64,000 nt of DNA from Geosmithia putterillii (taxonomy: Eukaryota > Ascomycota > Sordariomycetes > Hypocreales > Bionectriaceae), in contig FYEU01000257.1 in the NCBI GenBank assembly GCA_900188575.1, positions 62,001 to 126,000 of the forward strand, given 5' to 3'. The position numbers and the translations under genes are program-made. Shown piece by piece: positions 1 to 13,032 of this stretch. The notes under the pieces were generated by a model that was not told where the DNA came from, did not search any database, and saw only the letters and a program-made list of their open reading frames with translations. How positions within the stretch are numbered: the stretch's first letter is position 1; every line of letters begins with the position of its first letter.

Positions 1-2659
1 GATCCTACTGGAAGATATGCAAAATGCCACCAACGCAGCAGCGGGCTGGTTTACATTAATTCATAGTCACAAGTACATATGGGACATGCATGGGGGTGGA
101 TGGGCTTGCTGCTGGTCTCGACTCTCACAGGATGTTCTTGACCCCGACTTAACTGCTGGACTGGTATAGTTGCAGTAAAAGTGAGCACAGGCTCCGCAAT
201 AAGGCGGGCATTCAGATTCAGCCCAGTCGTGGCGGTAGTGCCATTGGGTGACCAAAACCCAACAGGCCGACCTCTCCGTACGAGTGATAGTACGAAGAGT
301 ACGAGTATAATACGACGAGTACGAGTATTCCCGTTCAATAACAGCACCGCGGAAGAAGCGTCGGAAACGGCATGTTTCGGGTTTTAGAGGATCCGTTTTG
401 TGGCTCCTTCTGAGTGCGTATAGACAAGCACGGGTATTTCCACGACGCATAATTCGACATGCCTCCTCGTGGGCTCCATGCGATAATACGTATTGGACGA
501 AATCCTCATCCATGGTCCCACAAGCAACATGCATCTACCCAACGATACTGATTGAATATTGGTAGGCAGCGACAAGGGACAAGTCTGTTATTCATGGATG
601 ATACAGCCACAACGTTTCCGGTAATGAGGCCCTGAATGCCATTGTTGTCTAGACTGAGGGGTGAATACGAATATTGTACGCAAAGTCAATGCAGCCCACC
701 TCGCTTTGATCATGCTTGGCAAGCCAACAAAGGAGAAAATACTCATGGGGAGTAGTAAAGACCAAAACCCTACCTGGACTATCGACACAAAGGCCATATA
801 AACCAGATCGTCTATTAATATTTCATCTTATTCATGGACCTAGACAAACGATTCTGGTTCTGAACCTATAATGCGTACCTGAATATTGCATTTTTATCAT
901 TCTTGTGTGGCGGAGGTACCCGGCTACGACGCAGACGGGGAACAGGGACCGAAGCCGACACCATCACTGTAGTGCCAACCGTCCACGGCTCTTTAGCCGA
1001 AGCCACGGTGTGTCCGGCAGTGCACTCGCATGTTTCGGTATAGCTGGTATGTCACATCCAGTGATCTGCCGATACTGGTCACTATTCATCAGTATCGCCC
1101 TATCTGCATCGCACGCGCTGTGTCTTGATCGTACTCGTATCCCGTCCATGTTGGCAATAATACATGTATGATCCGGTAGCGATCCTTGGCAAAGTTTACG
1201 AATACTACTATGCTTGTACTCCGTATATACGCGCAGCGTACGAGCGACGGCCATAATATTAGTAGGACCTGCAGTATTACTTACAGCACGGACAGCACAG
1301 AGACGGCCAACGTTTAAGGTGCCGCGGATAATTCCAGTGTCTCTTGGAATATTCGTATTGTCCCCGCAGGGACCGGCGCATAGATACCAGGCCCGGATAT
1401 TCACTCTCGAAAGGGTAAACCCGTCAACTAATACCACCTGCTCGCAGCGGCGGTATTTCTCGTTGGCGATACCCTCCTGCCAAGGAGACGCGATGTTTCG
1501 TGCGTGCGCCTCTTTAAATGACATTGTTGCGATTGCTACGGTGAAGGCTTGGTCTTGGGGGTCCTCTCTGCAAGCAGGTGGAGAATCCACCAAACCATTG
1601 AACCAACGCCCAGGCGCTGCTACCTCAAGGGGTCGCTGGCGGTCGATCAGGCCATGTGCCGACCTTGCACGTTGACAGTGCCTTCCACTCTAGGTAAAGT
1701 GAACCTACTAGATAAATCATAATATGCAGGCTGAAGAGCTCGAGCGTCGCGCCCATGCATACGAACAAAGAAAGCCACATGCACAGGACGGACCAGCCTC
1801 TGGCCACGGTAGGGAGATGCCGTCAGCCAACTCTTTGCTCTGACCACCGTTATTCACAACATGTAGGTCGAAATGTAGGTTGGTTCAGACGGACCAACCG
1901 TAGTGTGCCTGTGGTCAGAATCCTATGCACCGAATTCCTCCAATGTGGCGGGCAGTGGAATCCATAGGTCCGCTGTGCCTCACGGCGGCTGGCTTTGGTC
2001 AGCGGCAGTGCAGCCACAATGACGCTCCTTGCCACAGTTTTCGGCAGTAACGGGGCTCTGTTCCAGAAAAGAAGGGCATCGTTCTGGCGATACTGCAAGG
2101 GTGCTATAGGTAGCAGCACATATGCGTTCTCGGCCACCGTTGGGCTGGCTCGGAAGCGGAGACTGCTTCTCGGCAGTCTTTGTAAGTGCGGCGTCGGTTC
2201 TGTGCGGGCCAAAGGGTTCACCTGCCCACCGTTCTTACTCAATATGTAAGAGGATGTGTGAGAGTGTGTGTGGGCATTAACCAACCAAAGGGCCCTCGAA
2301 TAGAGGCCCGACGCCGATGGCATCCTGCCATTGTTCCTTTGTCGGACCCTTCCTTCCAGCCTCTCGTACCTCGCCTCCTTGGAGATTGACACATGTCTAA
2401 AAGGATCGACGACGGGATTCTGGACGATCCATCCTTCACATAAGAAGACTGCAGACCCCCAAACTTCTACGCGGACAGAGACGCACCTTCCCACCGAACC
2501 CCACCCCGTTATCTGGTTTCCGCTGCAAACCTCCGTCTCTTGCGGGTGCAAGCCATCCCCGGCTCTCCCGCCTACAGCTTGACCATAAGAAGAGACAGGT
2601 CAGGCAAACCCATCGAACCTTGGACTCAAGTTCCACGCAGAGGAGCGTCGAAGAGGAAA
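1..2659. other. Gene-poor left flank
   Basis: I see no convincing gene here. Several open frames exist (the longest on the minus strand at 1850-2551 and 964-1593), but none shows a recognisable family, a splice-supported continuation or coding-like composition. The stretch carries TACTCGTA-type motifs at 300, 320 and 1132 and a TACTCCGTA motif at 1217. The last few hundred bases are the upstream region of the rhodopsin-domain gene. Confidence 0.5.
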
Positions 2660-4258
2660 ATGGCTTGGGTCTACAATACGCCCGAGGGCACCCCGACAAA
2701 AGCTCCGACTCTAATCGGAGTCGGCATGGCCATGACAGCACTCGCCCTGGCAACGGTAATCGCGCGGCTGTATGTCAGGGTCATCATGATCAAGGCCACC
2801 GGATGGGGTACGCAGAGACGATCACTCCAATTTTAGCTTCGCTTCCGGTTTTGCTGACAATAGAGTAGATGACTATGTCATTGTTGTTTCCTGGGTATGC
2901 CACTCAATGATGGGACCAAAAGTCCATACAATGCGACAGGCAGACTGCTAACAAATTTTGGTGTATAGCTCGCAGCCCTTGCCTATGGCATCGACATGTC
3001 AATCCGTAAGTTTATCATGCCTGTTGGTTTGACCGGATACGATGCTAACCTCACAAGAAACGAGATGGGGTCTTGGACTCACATCGATGGACGACATGCC
3101 TCCAGAGAACCTGTTCAATTTCAACTTGGTAAGAGGCCCAGTCACTACGTTACTCACCACACCTGGCGCTGTCCATATGCTAACCACGATTACAGTTGCA
3201 ATATATAGGAGGTCCTTTGTGCGTGCCGAAAGACGTTTCCTTAATCGCGTGTTTGTCAAGACTAACAGGAATCGTATAGATACGTCCTTGGCATATGGTG
3301 CTTCAAGTCGAGCCTACTTCTGTCATATCTCCGATTTATACCAAAGGATACATACCGGAAATGGTGCATCGTTCTATGTGCGGCTGTTACAGGGGCTCAT
3401 ATTGCATTCCTCATCATCTTCATCGTTCCGTGTGTTCCGGTAAGATTGGCGAACTCAGAAACACGGCATGTCGGTTGCTAACCAGTGGCACCAGATTTCG
3501 ATACAATGGGACACAACCGTCAGGGGAAAGTGTATCCAACTGATACCCTTTTACCTGACGTTTGCATCCTTGACCATCATGTTTGATGTCATTATGTATG
3601 TTTCCCCCTTTCTATGCATCGCATCCTACGACTAACCATATACCCTACTAGTCTACTATTCCCTTTTCCCGTCCTCATCAAGTCCAAGATTCAGACGCGC
3701 AAGAAGGTCGTTCTTCTAGGTCTCTTTGCGATGGGAATATTTGTGACTGTTATCCAGAGCATCCGAATCCAGACGATCAAAAGCCTCGCCAACCCCCTCG
3801 ACTCCGAGGGGTCCATCATCTGGTCACTTGTGGAAAATTGCATCGGCATAATCATCTGCAACGTCCCCACGTTGTCACCATTGGTCAAGTACTTTAACGA
3901 GAAGACCAGATCTGGCTCAGGATCCAACTCGAGAACCCGCGGATCGCAGTACGTTATGAAGTCGTGGAGGACCGGAAAGGGAGACATGCAACAACTGGGG
4001 AGTGCTGTGGACAGAGAAACCAACCCCGAGGAGACAGAGCCCACCACACAGCAAATGAACGCCATGTACCCTCGTGGAGATCACGGTGGTGAAAGAGGAG
4101 GAAGCGAGGAGTACATTCTGGAGCCGCAAGGCATTATGAAGACGACCGACGTGACTGTCACGCGCCACCAAGCCGCGACCAACGGTGACCTCGAGTCCCT
4201 TGCTGGCTCTGACAACAGCGGGTACCGGGCATATAGCAAGGGTCCCCAATATAAATAG
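2660..4258 (+). CDS. Rhodopsin-domain (SAT4-type) integral membrane protein
   Basis: Spliced model of eight exons: 2660-2807, 2869-2894, 2969-3005, 3058-3128, 3196-3218, 3280-3439, 3495-3595 and 3652-4258, giving 390 residues. Every junction is GT..AG and keeps the frame. The join at 2807/2869 makes the GWDDYVIVVSW segment, followed by ALAYGID, which is the classic end of TM1 and start of TM2 in the fungal rhodopsin-like family (Pfam Fung_rhodopsin, formerly DUF/SAT4). About seven hydrophobic segments occupy residues 10-290, and a polar tail of about 100 residues follows, presumably cytosolic. There is no CFEM domain or signal peptide. Family members are plasma-membrane proteins sometimes related to Pth11-type receptors; ligand and role are unknown. 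The three smallest exons are 23, 26 and 37 bases. The family call is firm, the receptor role is not. Confidence 0.85.
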
Positions 4259-7200
4259 ACAATAGACTAATACTTGTAATACAATTATTCCAGACTAGTT
4301 CCGTATCCAGTCCCATTGATGGCCTTAGCCTCATTACAAGCAGTTCCCTGGATCTTACCCTACAACGTCACTTATTCGCGACTGGTCGTGTTTTCTCGAC
4401 AACCCGATGGAAATATATGGTTGAAATGAACACGATTTTTTTAGCAGTATACTGGAATTCTCTATTTCCATTTGCATCTATTCAGCCGAATGTCAAGGGG
4501 AAGTTCTTGAAGAGTCAATTGCAAATGTGTGGTGATCTTATATGAACAGACCCATGATATTTATCCCTTAGCGCAGACAGCTAAACGAAATAGAACACAA
4601 TGCAATAAACAATCATGGATCCATAATACCGTCAGTTGAGAATCTCCTCCTTCCTAAATATATGACTCCTTAAGTTTGTTAGTTGGAGGATATCGGTGTG
4701 GTCGCTGTGGCACTGTCATCGATAGTCAATCTACAGTACGTCGCGAACGGTGGACCATTCGTACAGTGGATGGGATCACAACACCAAGCCATCAACAGCA
4801 ACATCGAAGAGATATATTCCATGGAAATTCGATTGAACGCCATCATTCTTCCCCTCTAAAATAAAGGTTGGCATTATATTACCTCCCCTTTTTGTATTCT
4901 ACTTCTTCACAGTCCCCGTAGATAGGTGTTGTGTGGGTTCCTGACTACCCGGAAGGGCTGGAGGGAGATATTGAGAGCATCGAGACGTGATGGAAAGGAG
5001 GAGCCGTTATATTCTTCTCTCCATCATCCTCATGTCTAAGATGTTGTATTACCATCCCCCCCCCCCGAATCAAATGCTTCTATGTCTTTTTTAGATCGTT
5101 TCGGCATGTCTCTTTTACACCGAACATGATACGTGCTTCGTGAATCAACCGATATGTAGTAGGCAGGTGTCAAAACGCGAAAAGCAGATGTGCTAAATGG
5201 ACTTGTAAATCCATGTGACCAACATACCTTGGTTTGTGATGCCCTTTCCTGGGCTTCGGGAGACAGCTCTGTTCGTCGTATGCTTCTTCACTCGCCCTCC
5301 CCGCTACACCTTCCGCTGATACGTGGCATGCCACAGACCAAGCCATACTCTGGAAGGTGCGCGCAGGGGACACGGCGCGACCTTCCCCATGGATGGGGAA
5401 GGCCATGGGGGAACCATTTTCTGTCGCTGACACTATCATAGAGAAGTAGATTGGGTAAAGAATCAGATGATCTCCCCTCGTTTCATCCTCCGTGACCCCC
5501 TTTGCGCGTGGAATATGACGGTGGCGATAGTAAATGTTGGGATACTGACTAGCGCCGCAGCAGAGACCAAACTCGAAGCCCGTGAACTGGCAAGAGAATC
5601 CATCGCTCACTGATTGCGGGGAAAACGATGAGTTTCATGAGAATGGCACTAAAAAGCCATTCTGGCCAGACCTTCCCCAGAGAGAGACCCATCTTGACGG
5701 TATGTACGGAGTACATGTACGTGAATGCAAGCGAGTCGACGTGGACTGCTTACAAGCACCGTCCTTACGTCTTTTGTCTGAGAAGATGCCAAACGTAAAA
5801 GGGAAAACAAGAAGCAAGTTTCCCACCCGACAACGTGATACGTTACTTGAGACAAGACCGGTTGGTTGGACGTAGTCTGTGGGGAAGGATGCACACACTT
5901 GGTCCAAGAAGCACCGAGATGCTGCTGCAATGATTGCAATACCGCCGACACGAAGTGGCTGTCATGCTCCGCATGCATGCACCCTGCACTATTCCGCCTA
6001 ACCCCGCGCTCTGGAAGCGACCGAGACGATGTACACTTCGTGGCCATTCAGAGGGAAATGCCAAAGTCGCTTAGAGCATATGCAGACAACGGCAAGACTT
6101 GGCCTGTGCCACCTGCCACGGTTACCTTGGTCGAAGAGAAGAGGACATCTGGGTAGGAGAAGGCAGCATCTTCGGAAGTGCAACCGGCGTCTACAGGCGG
6201 TTATTCCTGGAGCGCCTTGTCTTGGCTACTACGAGTACTACGACGGCACGAGCCTGTTGTACTCTATTACTCCATGGTGAGGTGCGTGCTATGGAGTGCT
6301 TCGCAGCCTTCGCTTGCATGCGTCCGGACCGATAGACCTGGCGACGAGTTTCAAGCCGAGATTGACACCGACGGACGGCGTGCGGCAGAGTCCGCGGGGG
6401 GCGAGGAGAATATATGAGAGACCAAGGCAGGCAGGGGGTCGCTCCAGATACGACGCCATACTTACATGCACACACGGGGCTGTTGGCGGTGCCTTTCTCC
6501 CCGACGCTACTGCTGCCCTGTATCGGGCGATTTCTTGATGAAGAGAACATGTGGTTAGAAGGCAGCGAACTAAGTCGGCGTGGATTCAAACGGGGGATTC
6601 TGTAGAGATCTTCGGCCAAGACAAGAGTGCATGTACTACATGGTGATCACTGATCAGAAGAAGACTGGCAAACTGGCTACACTAACACGCGTAACACGTC
6701 GGTCCGGGCGTGGCGTGGGGCCAAATTGCACCCATAGGCCACGGGTAGGGAACCGTTGTCCAAAAACCAAAACTAACGCACAGCATGGATCACAGCTGAC
6801 CACTGGTATTACAACGGTGAGTCCAATATTACGTCGTTGTACATTGATTAGCTGGCGACCGGGAGTAAAAGGCAGCATTATTACTGCGTGGTGAACATGT
6901 AAGTATTACTCGTACTGGCAACTATCATACGGCAAGGTAGTAGAGCAGATGGTATGCGTGGTGGGCCCACTGTACAGAGATACGAGTCGAGATTCATCAG
7001 AAAAGTTCAAAGGGGAGAAGAGACAGAAAAAAAGGGTTTCCCCAACATGAATTGACAGACGTGGCCACCCCCGCGTGGCCCCGAATAACGGGGAACGGTG
7101 CCAAGAGAAGGCCCAGAGCCTTGAGTGCTCCGTAAGTGTTACTCCGTAATAATGAGGGGGAGGCGAGAGGGAAGAAAACAACTGGAACCGAGGGAGGAAA

Positions 7201-10200
7201 ACCCCAGGGGGGAATTTTGCCCTGAACCGCAAGACAAGCAAGTGGGTGCGCCCAGAGCCCATAATTCCAGATTGCCTTGCGGAGTAATCTAGCGTAAGGA
7301 GAGTACGTACTCGCAGTCTCGTTCTCGTTCTGGTAGGCCCAGGCTCCTCGGTCGCGTGGAGGTGGAGTTGGGGGAGCCCCCAAAGAGGCCGGAGCAACGC
7401 CGAGGCGTATCCTGAATTGGGGTGCCAACCCGGCCGCTATACGGAGTAATCCATATTAGCAGATATGGAGAAAGCTAAGTCGCCGCGGAAAATGAAAACG
7501 AGGGGGAAGGTTTGTTGGAGAAGATGGGGGATGGGGTCTGGGGGAATGTGACGGCTCGTACGAGGACGGGCGGGCGAGCTTAGATTGAACCTGGGGGAGA
7601 ACATGTCGCCTCCCATATCCCATCGAGGCCGCGCGCTTTGAAATCGGGATCGAACACGTTGTTCGACTCTTCTAGTGTGCTCGTAGTCAGTCCACTTTGA
7701 AAGTTGGATGCTGTCCAGAAGAAGACAGGCGCGTTCCTGGGGACCGGATTGACTGGAATGGGTGTTGCCATTTACCCTTGGCGGTGCAGTGTTTACGCCT
7801 CAACAGGTCACGAGAACGCTGTAATACATGGATACTACTAGTCTGCTACTCCGTACTCCGTACACTACAGGGCCATGGGCAACCTGGAGGTTACAGATGC
7901 GGCTCCCCGAGGTGGCAGGGCCCGAGTTCACGGACAAGGGAAAACGAGGGTGATACAGGGTGATGCCGGGTGAGTGAGGGGAGCGCGTAGTTGGGTATCG
8001 TACGACTCCATGGTCACCTCCTTCGTGTACGACAGCGAGGCTTGGTTGTGCTAGCTGAGCCCGGGGACCGTTGCACCTCTCTCACGTGGTCGTGAGACGT
8101 GGCAAGCCGCAACGGGCGCGTGCTCTACTGGATCACGGGGTCGCGTATGGCCAAGACAAGAGTGTCTCTCAGGTTCGCCGCACGCGGGGGAGCATTCACT
8201 GTCGCGGCGTCAAATCGGCCGGTTGCGTAGTATTGTCAGCTAGTAGACTATTCTGCAGCTCTCCAAAGTATCCTAACGCATCATTGTTTCTGCCTTTTCT
8301 TTTTACGCGCGTGTCTCTGGTGATGCTTTGTCGGCGACATGGCGTCGTCGGCGTAGACGTAGTAAGCGTCGGACCGACGGCATCAAACCATCAAACCATC
8401 ATGACAATTTACCACTTGGCGATGGTTGCAGAACAACTGCAAAACCACGAGATTAGTGGTCATGGCACGCACTTGGCGTAATACTATTGAAATATTGAAT
8501 TGACAGAACCAACAGAGACAATGATTCTGCCTCGACGACCAACTGCGCGCAGGAAATAGAAAGTGCACTTGTTGACTACCTAGTATCAATTACACCGAAA
8601 GAAGCTCGAGTTTGAAGCCTCTCGGCCAAATATTCGGATTGTGGCTCAATGACAGCGTCAAGGTGTCGTCGCTTCCCTACCCAGGTCGAGCGTAGGTCGA
8701 GCGTAATGCCTATGCTCAATCCTAGGCGCATTGTATCAGCTGACAGCATTGACACAGGATTACCAATGGGATGGAACTCAATCTGGACACAAGTCGGGGG
8801 AGGCGTCGGGGTCAAGCCCGCAAAATAAAGGAGCATTGGCTGGGGAAGGCGGCTAGGAAGAGTACGGCCGAGGAACGACCATTTCCCCATGGGACCTGTG
8901 ATGCGTGAATGGAATACGGAGTATGGAGTAAGACACGAGATGCTTGATGGCGTTTACGGGGTCGTGCGCGCCTAGCTTTTTTTTTCCCCGGCCAAGATGC
9001 CGTCCTGCAAGTACGAGTTCCAAGAAAGGCACAGCATGCTCGTACTATCATACTTTGTACATATGTATGTCTTTGTTGTATCCGTAGGATTATTACATGT
9101 AATGGTATTATTGCCCACCTATTGGCCGTCGCCAAGTCGCGTCTCTGTAACCGAGCAGCGGGGCGGCCGTCGTAGCCAAACTATGAGACATCCGGCCCAG
9201 ACGGTGGGAGACCCTTATGGACGGAGCGCAATGACACTGGTATTGCAAGTACTCTCGTATTACTCGGTAATACGGATACTGGCAAACTGGAAAACTGGTC
9301 ATGGACTCCTTGACCCCTCATGGTACGAGCGTCGAGTGGGCGCTGTTGGCCTTGGTTTGGGGAAATTTTTCGTGGCGCGGGACCTCTGCGAAAAAAAGAG
9401 TCTGGGCTCGGCAAGCCCTATTGGCCGTCGGTAAGTAGTGACACGGGCGCCACCCGAGCAAGCCTGCGTCGCTGGTGCCGGCAGCGGAAGAAAAAGAGAG
9501 ACAGGGTGAAGGCTTAGGGCGGGAGCTGATGGACAGCGTGCGCTGTGAGTGAGTTGGTGAGAATGAGAGAGACGCATCCGTTTACTCATCCAATTCACGT
9601 GCTTGGCTCCTTCCTCGGGGCGAGCCATGTTTCTGTTCGTGTCTATTTCCGATCAAGAAGGAGCATCCCATCCAGCGTAGCATCCAGCGTCTAGTAGGGC
9701 AATGGATGGCCGACGATGGATACTGCAGACAGTGCAGAACGGAGTATCACGGGTAAAAGGCTGTAATAGTAGGAGCAGAGGAATAATAGCAGGGGATCAA
9801 GGACGCCCACAAGCGAGAGAGGGCCCGAGAGACTGAGCCAAAGAGCTTGAGAGCGTGTTACGGGCATTGAGCAGACGCGCTATTAGCCACGGCCCTTCTC
9901 GCGGTCCTTCTTTCCTTCCTCCCCACATCGCACCAACGGCGTGGCTGCCCCAGTCTCCACTCCCCCTCGGCCTTATTCTACACACCCTCTCGTCTCTCCC
10001 TCTCCCTCTCTCCCACATACTGGCACACACGGGCACACACTCTCGGAATCCCCAACCTCTTGGCCCTGCCCTTAATACTACGGAGCATTTCGGTTTCCCT
10101 AGTACGTACATGTAGGTATGCACCATTACCCCGTGGGCATACGGGCCCTACTGTTGTATGGGCCCGCGGCCTATGCTAATTTTGACATTCCCCATTTTCC

Positions 10201-11265
10201 CCCGTCGGGTGTGTCGCGCAGTCTAGAACACCTTTCTGGCCCTCATCTCTAACCTTTTTTCGCCCTTTTCCGTGTCACGAGGCCTCGGAGTAGACCGTTC
10301 GCCTCCACAATGCCTCTTCGTCTAGTCAGTCACGACCCCTTCTCGTAATGCTCAAGGGCGCAGGAAGGCCTTTTCAGTGCACTGAATGCTGAGTCTGGCG
10401 TGCTACTGCAGTAATGGGCATGCAGTATGGGGAGAGCCTGGAGAGCCTGGAGAGCCTGGGGAGAATGTATGCTACCATCAACCCTTGTGAGCTTCTCGAA
10501 GGGGCAAGTCGAATCCTACAGCATCAAGTGGTGAATTGATGGATATTACCTGCAAGCCAAAGGCAACCAGATGGCCCAATCAGGCGCGGCAGAGATGCAG
10601 ACATGCCCTGAATACAAGTGGTACGTAGTATTAGTCCCCCCCCCGCGGCCGGTCGCGATCCACTTTGAGGAGCCCCATGGGCTGCCGCAGATCGCATTTG
10701 CTCTGCAGTCTTGGCGCATCTGGAACCGCAGTGCTCCCTTTAGTGTGGTAGCGTCCTCCTCGTAATACCAACTCAGGGACTGTACTACGCTGTAAGTACG
10801 AGTCCAGGTCTAGGAGGTCTAGCCGTCTTCGCTTGGAGGACCGGCCAAACTGGGGTCCCCGCCGGAATCAACCGCAACCTCACTGTCTCTCGCGCGCAAC
10901 AAGCCAACGGCACACACCCACCACACCCCCCCAATCTGGGAGTCACACAATACATGCCATACCCCCTTCCGACTTGTCGTCCGACCCCGGGCTGGACTGG
11001 GCTAGCCTGGTCAACCCGTCGTCGTCCCATGGGGTCGTGTGTCTCTCGTGTCGCTGCCTCTCGTGTCTCCCCGTAGCCCATCGAGTCTTGGCCCCGACTA
11101 CTATATTAGATGCCCGTCCTCCCCCCCCTTCCTCGAACAGTCTCTCTTATCCCCTGTCTTGAAACATCAACCCATTCACATCTCTTGTGTGTCTCTCATC
11201 CTTTTAGAGGTCTCTTTTTCTTTCCTCATCTTCCTACCTAGACCGACATCTACAACAACACAACA
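4259..11265. other. 7-kb gene-free region
   Basis: No gene could be supported on either strand over about 7 kb. Open frames here are short and lack family motifs or splice-supported extension. It holds an 11-base C tract (5056-5066), a triple GGAGAGCCT tandem repeat near 10431-10457, and a dense group of TACTCCGTA/TACGGAGTA motifs (5705, 7140, 7440, 7847, 7854, 8915). No transposon open reading frame or terminal repeat was recognised. The last 400 bases are pyrimidine-rich and form the promoter and leader of the sugar transporter, with a TATATT element at 11102-11107 and a CTGGGG (CreA-like) site at 10850-10855. Confidence 0.55.
10431..10457. repeat. Short tandem repeat, 9-bp unit x3
   Basis: Three head-to-tail copies of GGAGAGCCT lie in the gene-free region upstream of the sugar transporter. 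There is no sign that it is part of a larger element. Confidence 0.7.
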
Positions 11266-13032
11266 ATGTCCTCCTCCGACAAGGAGCCCAAGGGGCCAGT
11301 GGTCGAGGAGACCAACCACGTCCAGCTCCATGCCGCCGAGACGGTTGAGGCCGTCGAGGCCCCCGTCACCTGGAAGGCCTACCTGATGTGCGCCTTCGCC
11401 TCCTTTGGTGGTATCCTCTTCGGTTACGACTCCGGTTACATCAACGGTGTCAACGGCAACGCCATCTTCATCCAGGCTGTCGAGGGCCCCAATGCCGAAG
11501 TCCTCAAGGAATCCAACAAGTCTCTCATCGTCTCTATTCTCTCTGCCGGTACCTTCTTTGGCGCTGTCATCGCTGGTGACTGCGCCGACACCATTGGCCG
11601 CAAGTGGACTGTCATTGTCGGCTGCGTCATCTACGCCATCGGTGTTGTCATTCAGATGATCACCTCGCCTTCCACTGCCCTTGGCCCCATCGTCGCCGGT
11701 CGTCTCATCGCTGGTCTCGGTGTCGGTTTCGTCTCCGCCACCGTCATCCTCTACATGTCCGAGATTGTAAGTTTTACACAGCCAGCAAAACGACCCCCTG
11801 CCTGATCCCAATGCCTTCATGTTTACTAACCCCTCGCTTCACAGTGCCCCCGAAAGATCCGTGGTGCCCTCGTCGCTGGATACCAATTCTGCGTCACCAT
11901 TGGTATCATGCTTGCCTCGATCGTCGTCTACGCTACCCAGAACCGCCAGGACACTGGTGCCTACCGCATTCCCATTGCCGTCCAGTTCCCCTGGGCTCTG
12001 ATTCTCGGAGGTGGTCTCTTCTTCCTGCCCGAGTCGCCGCGTTACTTTGTCAAGAAGGGCAAGATGGAGAAGGCCAAGGTTGCGCTCGGCCAGGTCCGTG
12101 GACAGCCCACGGACTCCGTCTACGTCCAGTCTGAGATTGCCGAGATCATCGCCAACGAGGAGTACGAGCGTGCCCTGATCCCCAACACCACCTGGTTCGG
12201 CAGCTGGGCCAACTGCTTCAAGGGCAGCCTCTGGAGCCCCAACTCCAACCTCCGCCGCACCATCCTCGGTACCTCGCTCCAGATGATGCAGCAGTGGACT
12301 GGTGTCAACTTCATCTTCTACTACTCCACCCCCTTCCTCCAGTCCACCGGCGCCATCGACGACGCCTTCCTCACCTCCATGATCTTCACCATTGTCAACG
12401 TCTGCTCCACCCCCTTCTCCTTCTACACCGTTGAGAGGTTTGGTCGCCGCAGTATCCTCCTCTATGGTGCCCTCGGCATGCTCATCTGCCAGTTCATCGT
12501 CGCCATTGTCGGTGTCACCGTGGGCTTCGATTTCACCCACGCTGTTGGTGACGAGAGCATTGCCAACAACATCCCCGCCGTCAACGCCCAGATTGCCTTC
12601 ATCGCCATCTTCATCTTCTTCTTCGCCTCCACCTGGGGTCCCGGTGCCTGGATTCTCATTGGCGAGATCTTCCCCCTGCCCGTCCGTTCGCGCGGTGTTG
12701 CCCTCTCCACCGCCTCCAACTGGCTCTGGAACTGCATCATTGCCGTCATCACCCCTTACATGACCGACGCCGACAAGGGTAACATGAAGTCGACTGTCTT
12801 CTTCGTCTGGGGCGGTCTCTGCACCTGCGCCTTCGTCTACTCCTACTTCTTCATCCCCGAGACCAAGGGTCTTACCCTCGAGCAGGTCGACAAGATGATG
12901 GAGGAGACCACCCCCCGCACCTCGGCCAAGTGGAGGCCCACCACCACCTTCGCTGCCCAGATGGGCACCAAGGACGGTGTTCTCGACCCGGCCGTTGTTG
13001 CCAGCGCCGCCAGCCGTGGATCCGCCGTCTAA
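11266..13032 (+). CDS. MFS hexose/sugar transporter
   Basis: Two exons (11266-11766 and 11845-13032; intron with GTAAGT donor and a CTAAC branch site) encode 562 residues. This is a sugar porter of the major facilitator superfamily, a plasma-membrane proton-coupled or facilitative hexose carrier. Visible signatures are the GILFGYDSG segment of TM1, the loop 2-3 GRK motif (residues 111-113), PESPRY (from residue 229) after TM6, GRRS in the second half, and PETKG (505-509) after TM12. Twelve hydrophobic segments are present and the length is usual for the family. Codon use is strongly biased to C in third position, as in highly expressed fungal genes. It resembles high-affinity glucose transporters of the Hxt/Rgt type, but the substrate cannot be read from sequence alone. 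It sits downstream of an unusually long gene-free region. Confidence 0.93.

Noticed and set aside
1850..2551. 233-codon minus-strand open frame
   Set aside because: Low-complexity, no family and overlaps another frame; treated as chance.
11176..12540. Two minus-strand open frames (214 and 233 codons)
   Set aside because: Antisense to the biased sugar transporter gene; Asp/Gly-rich artefacts of its third-position C.
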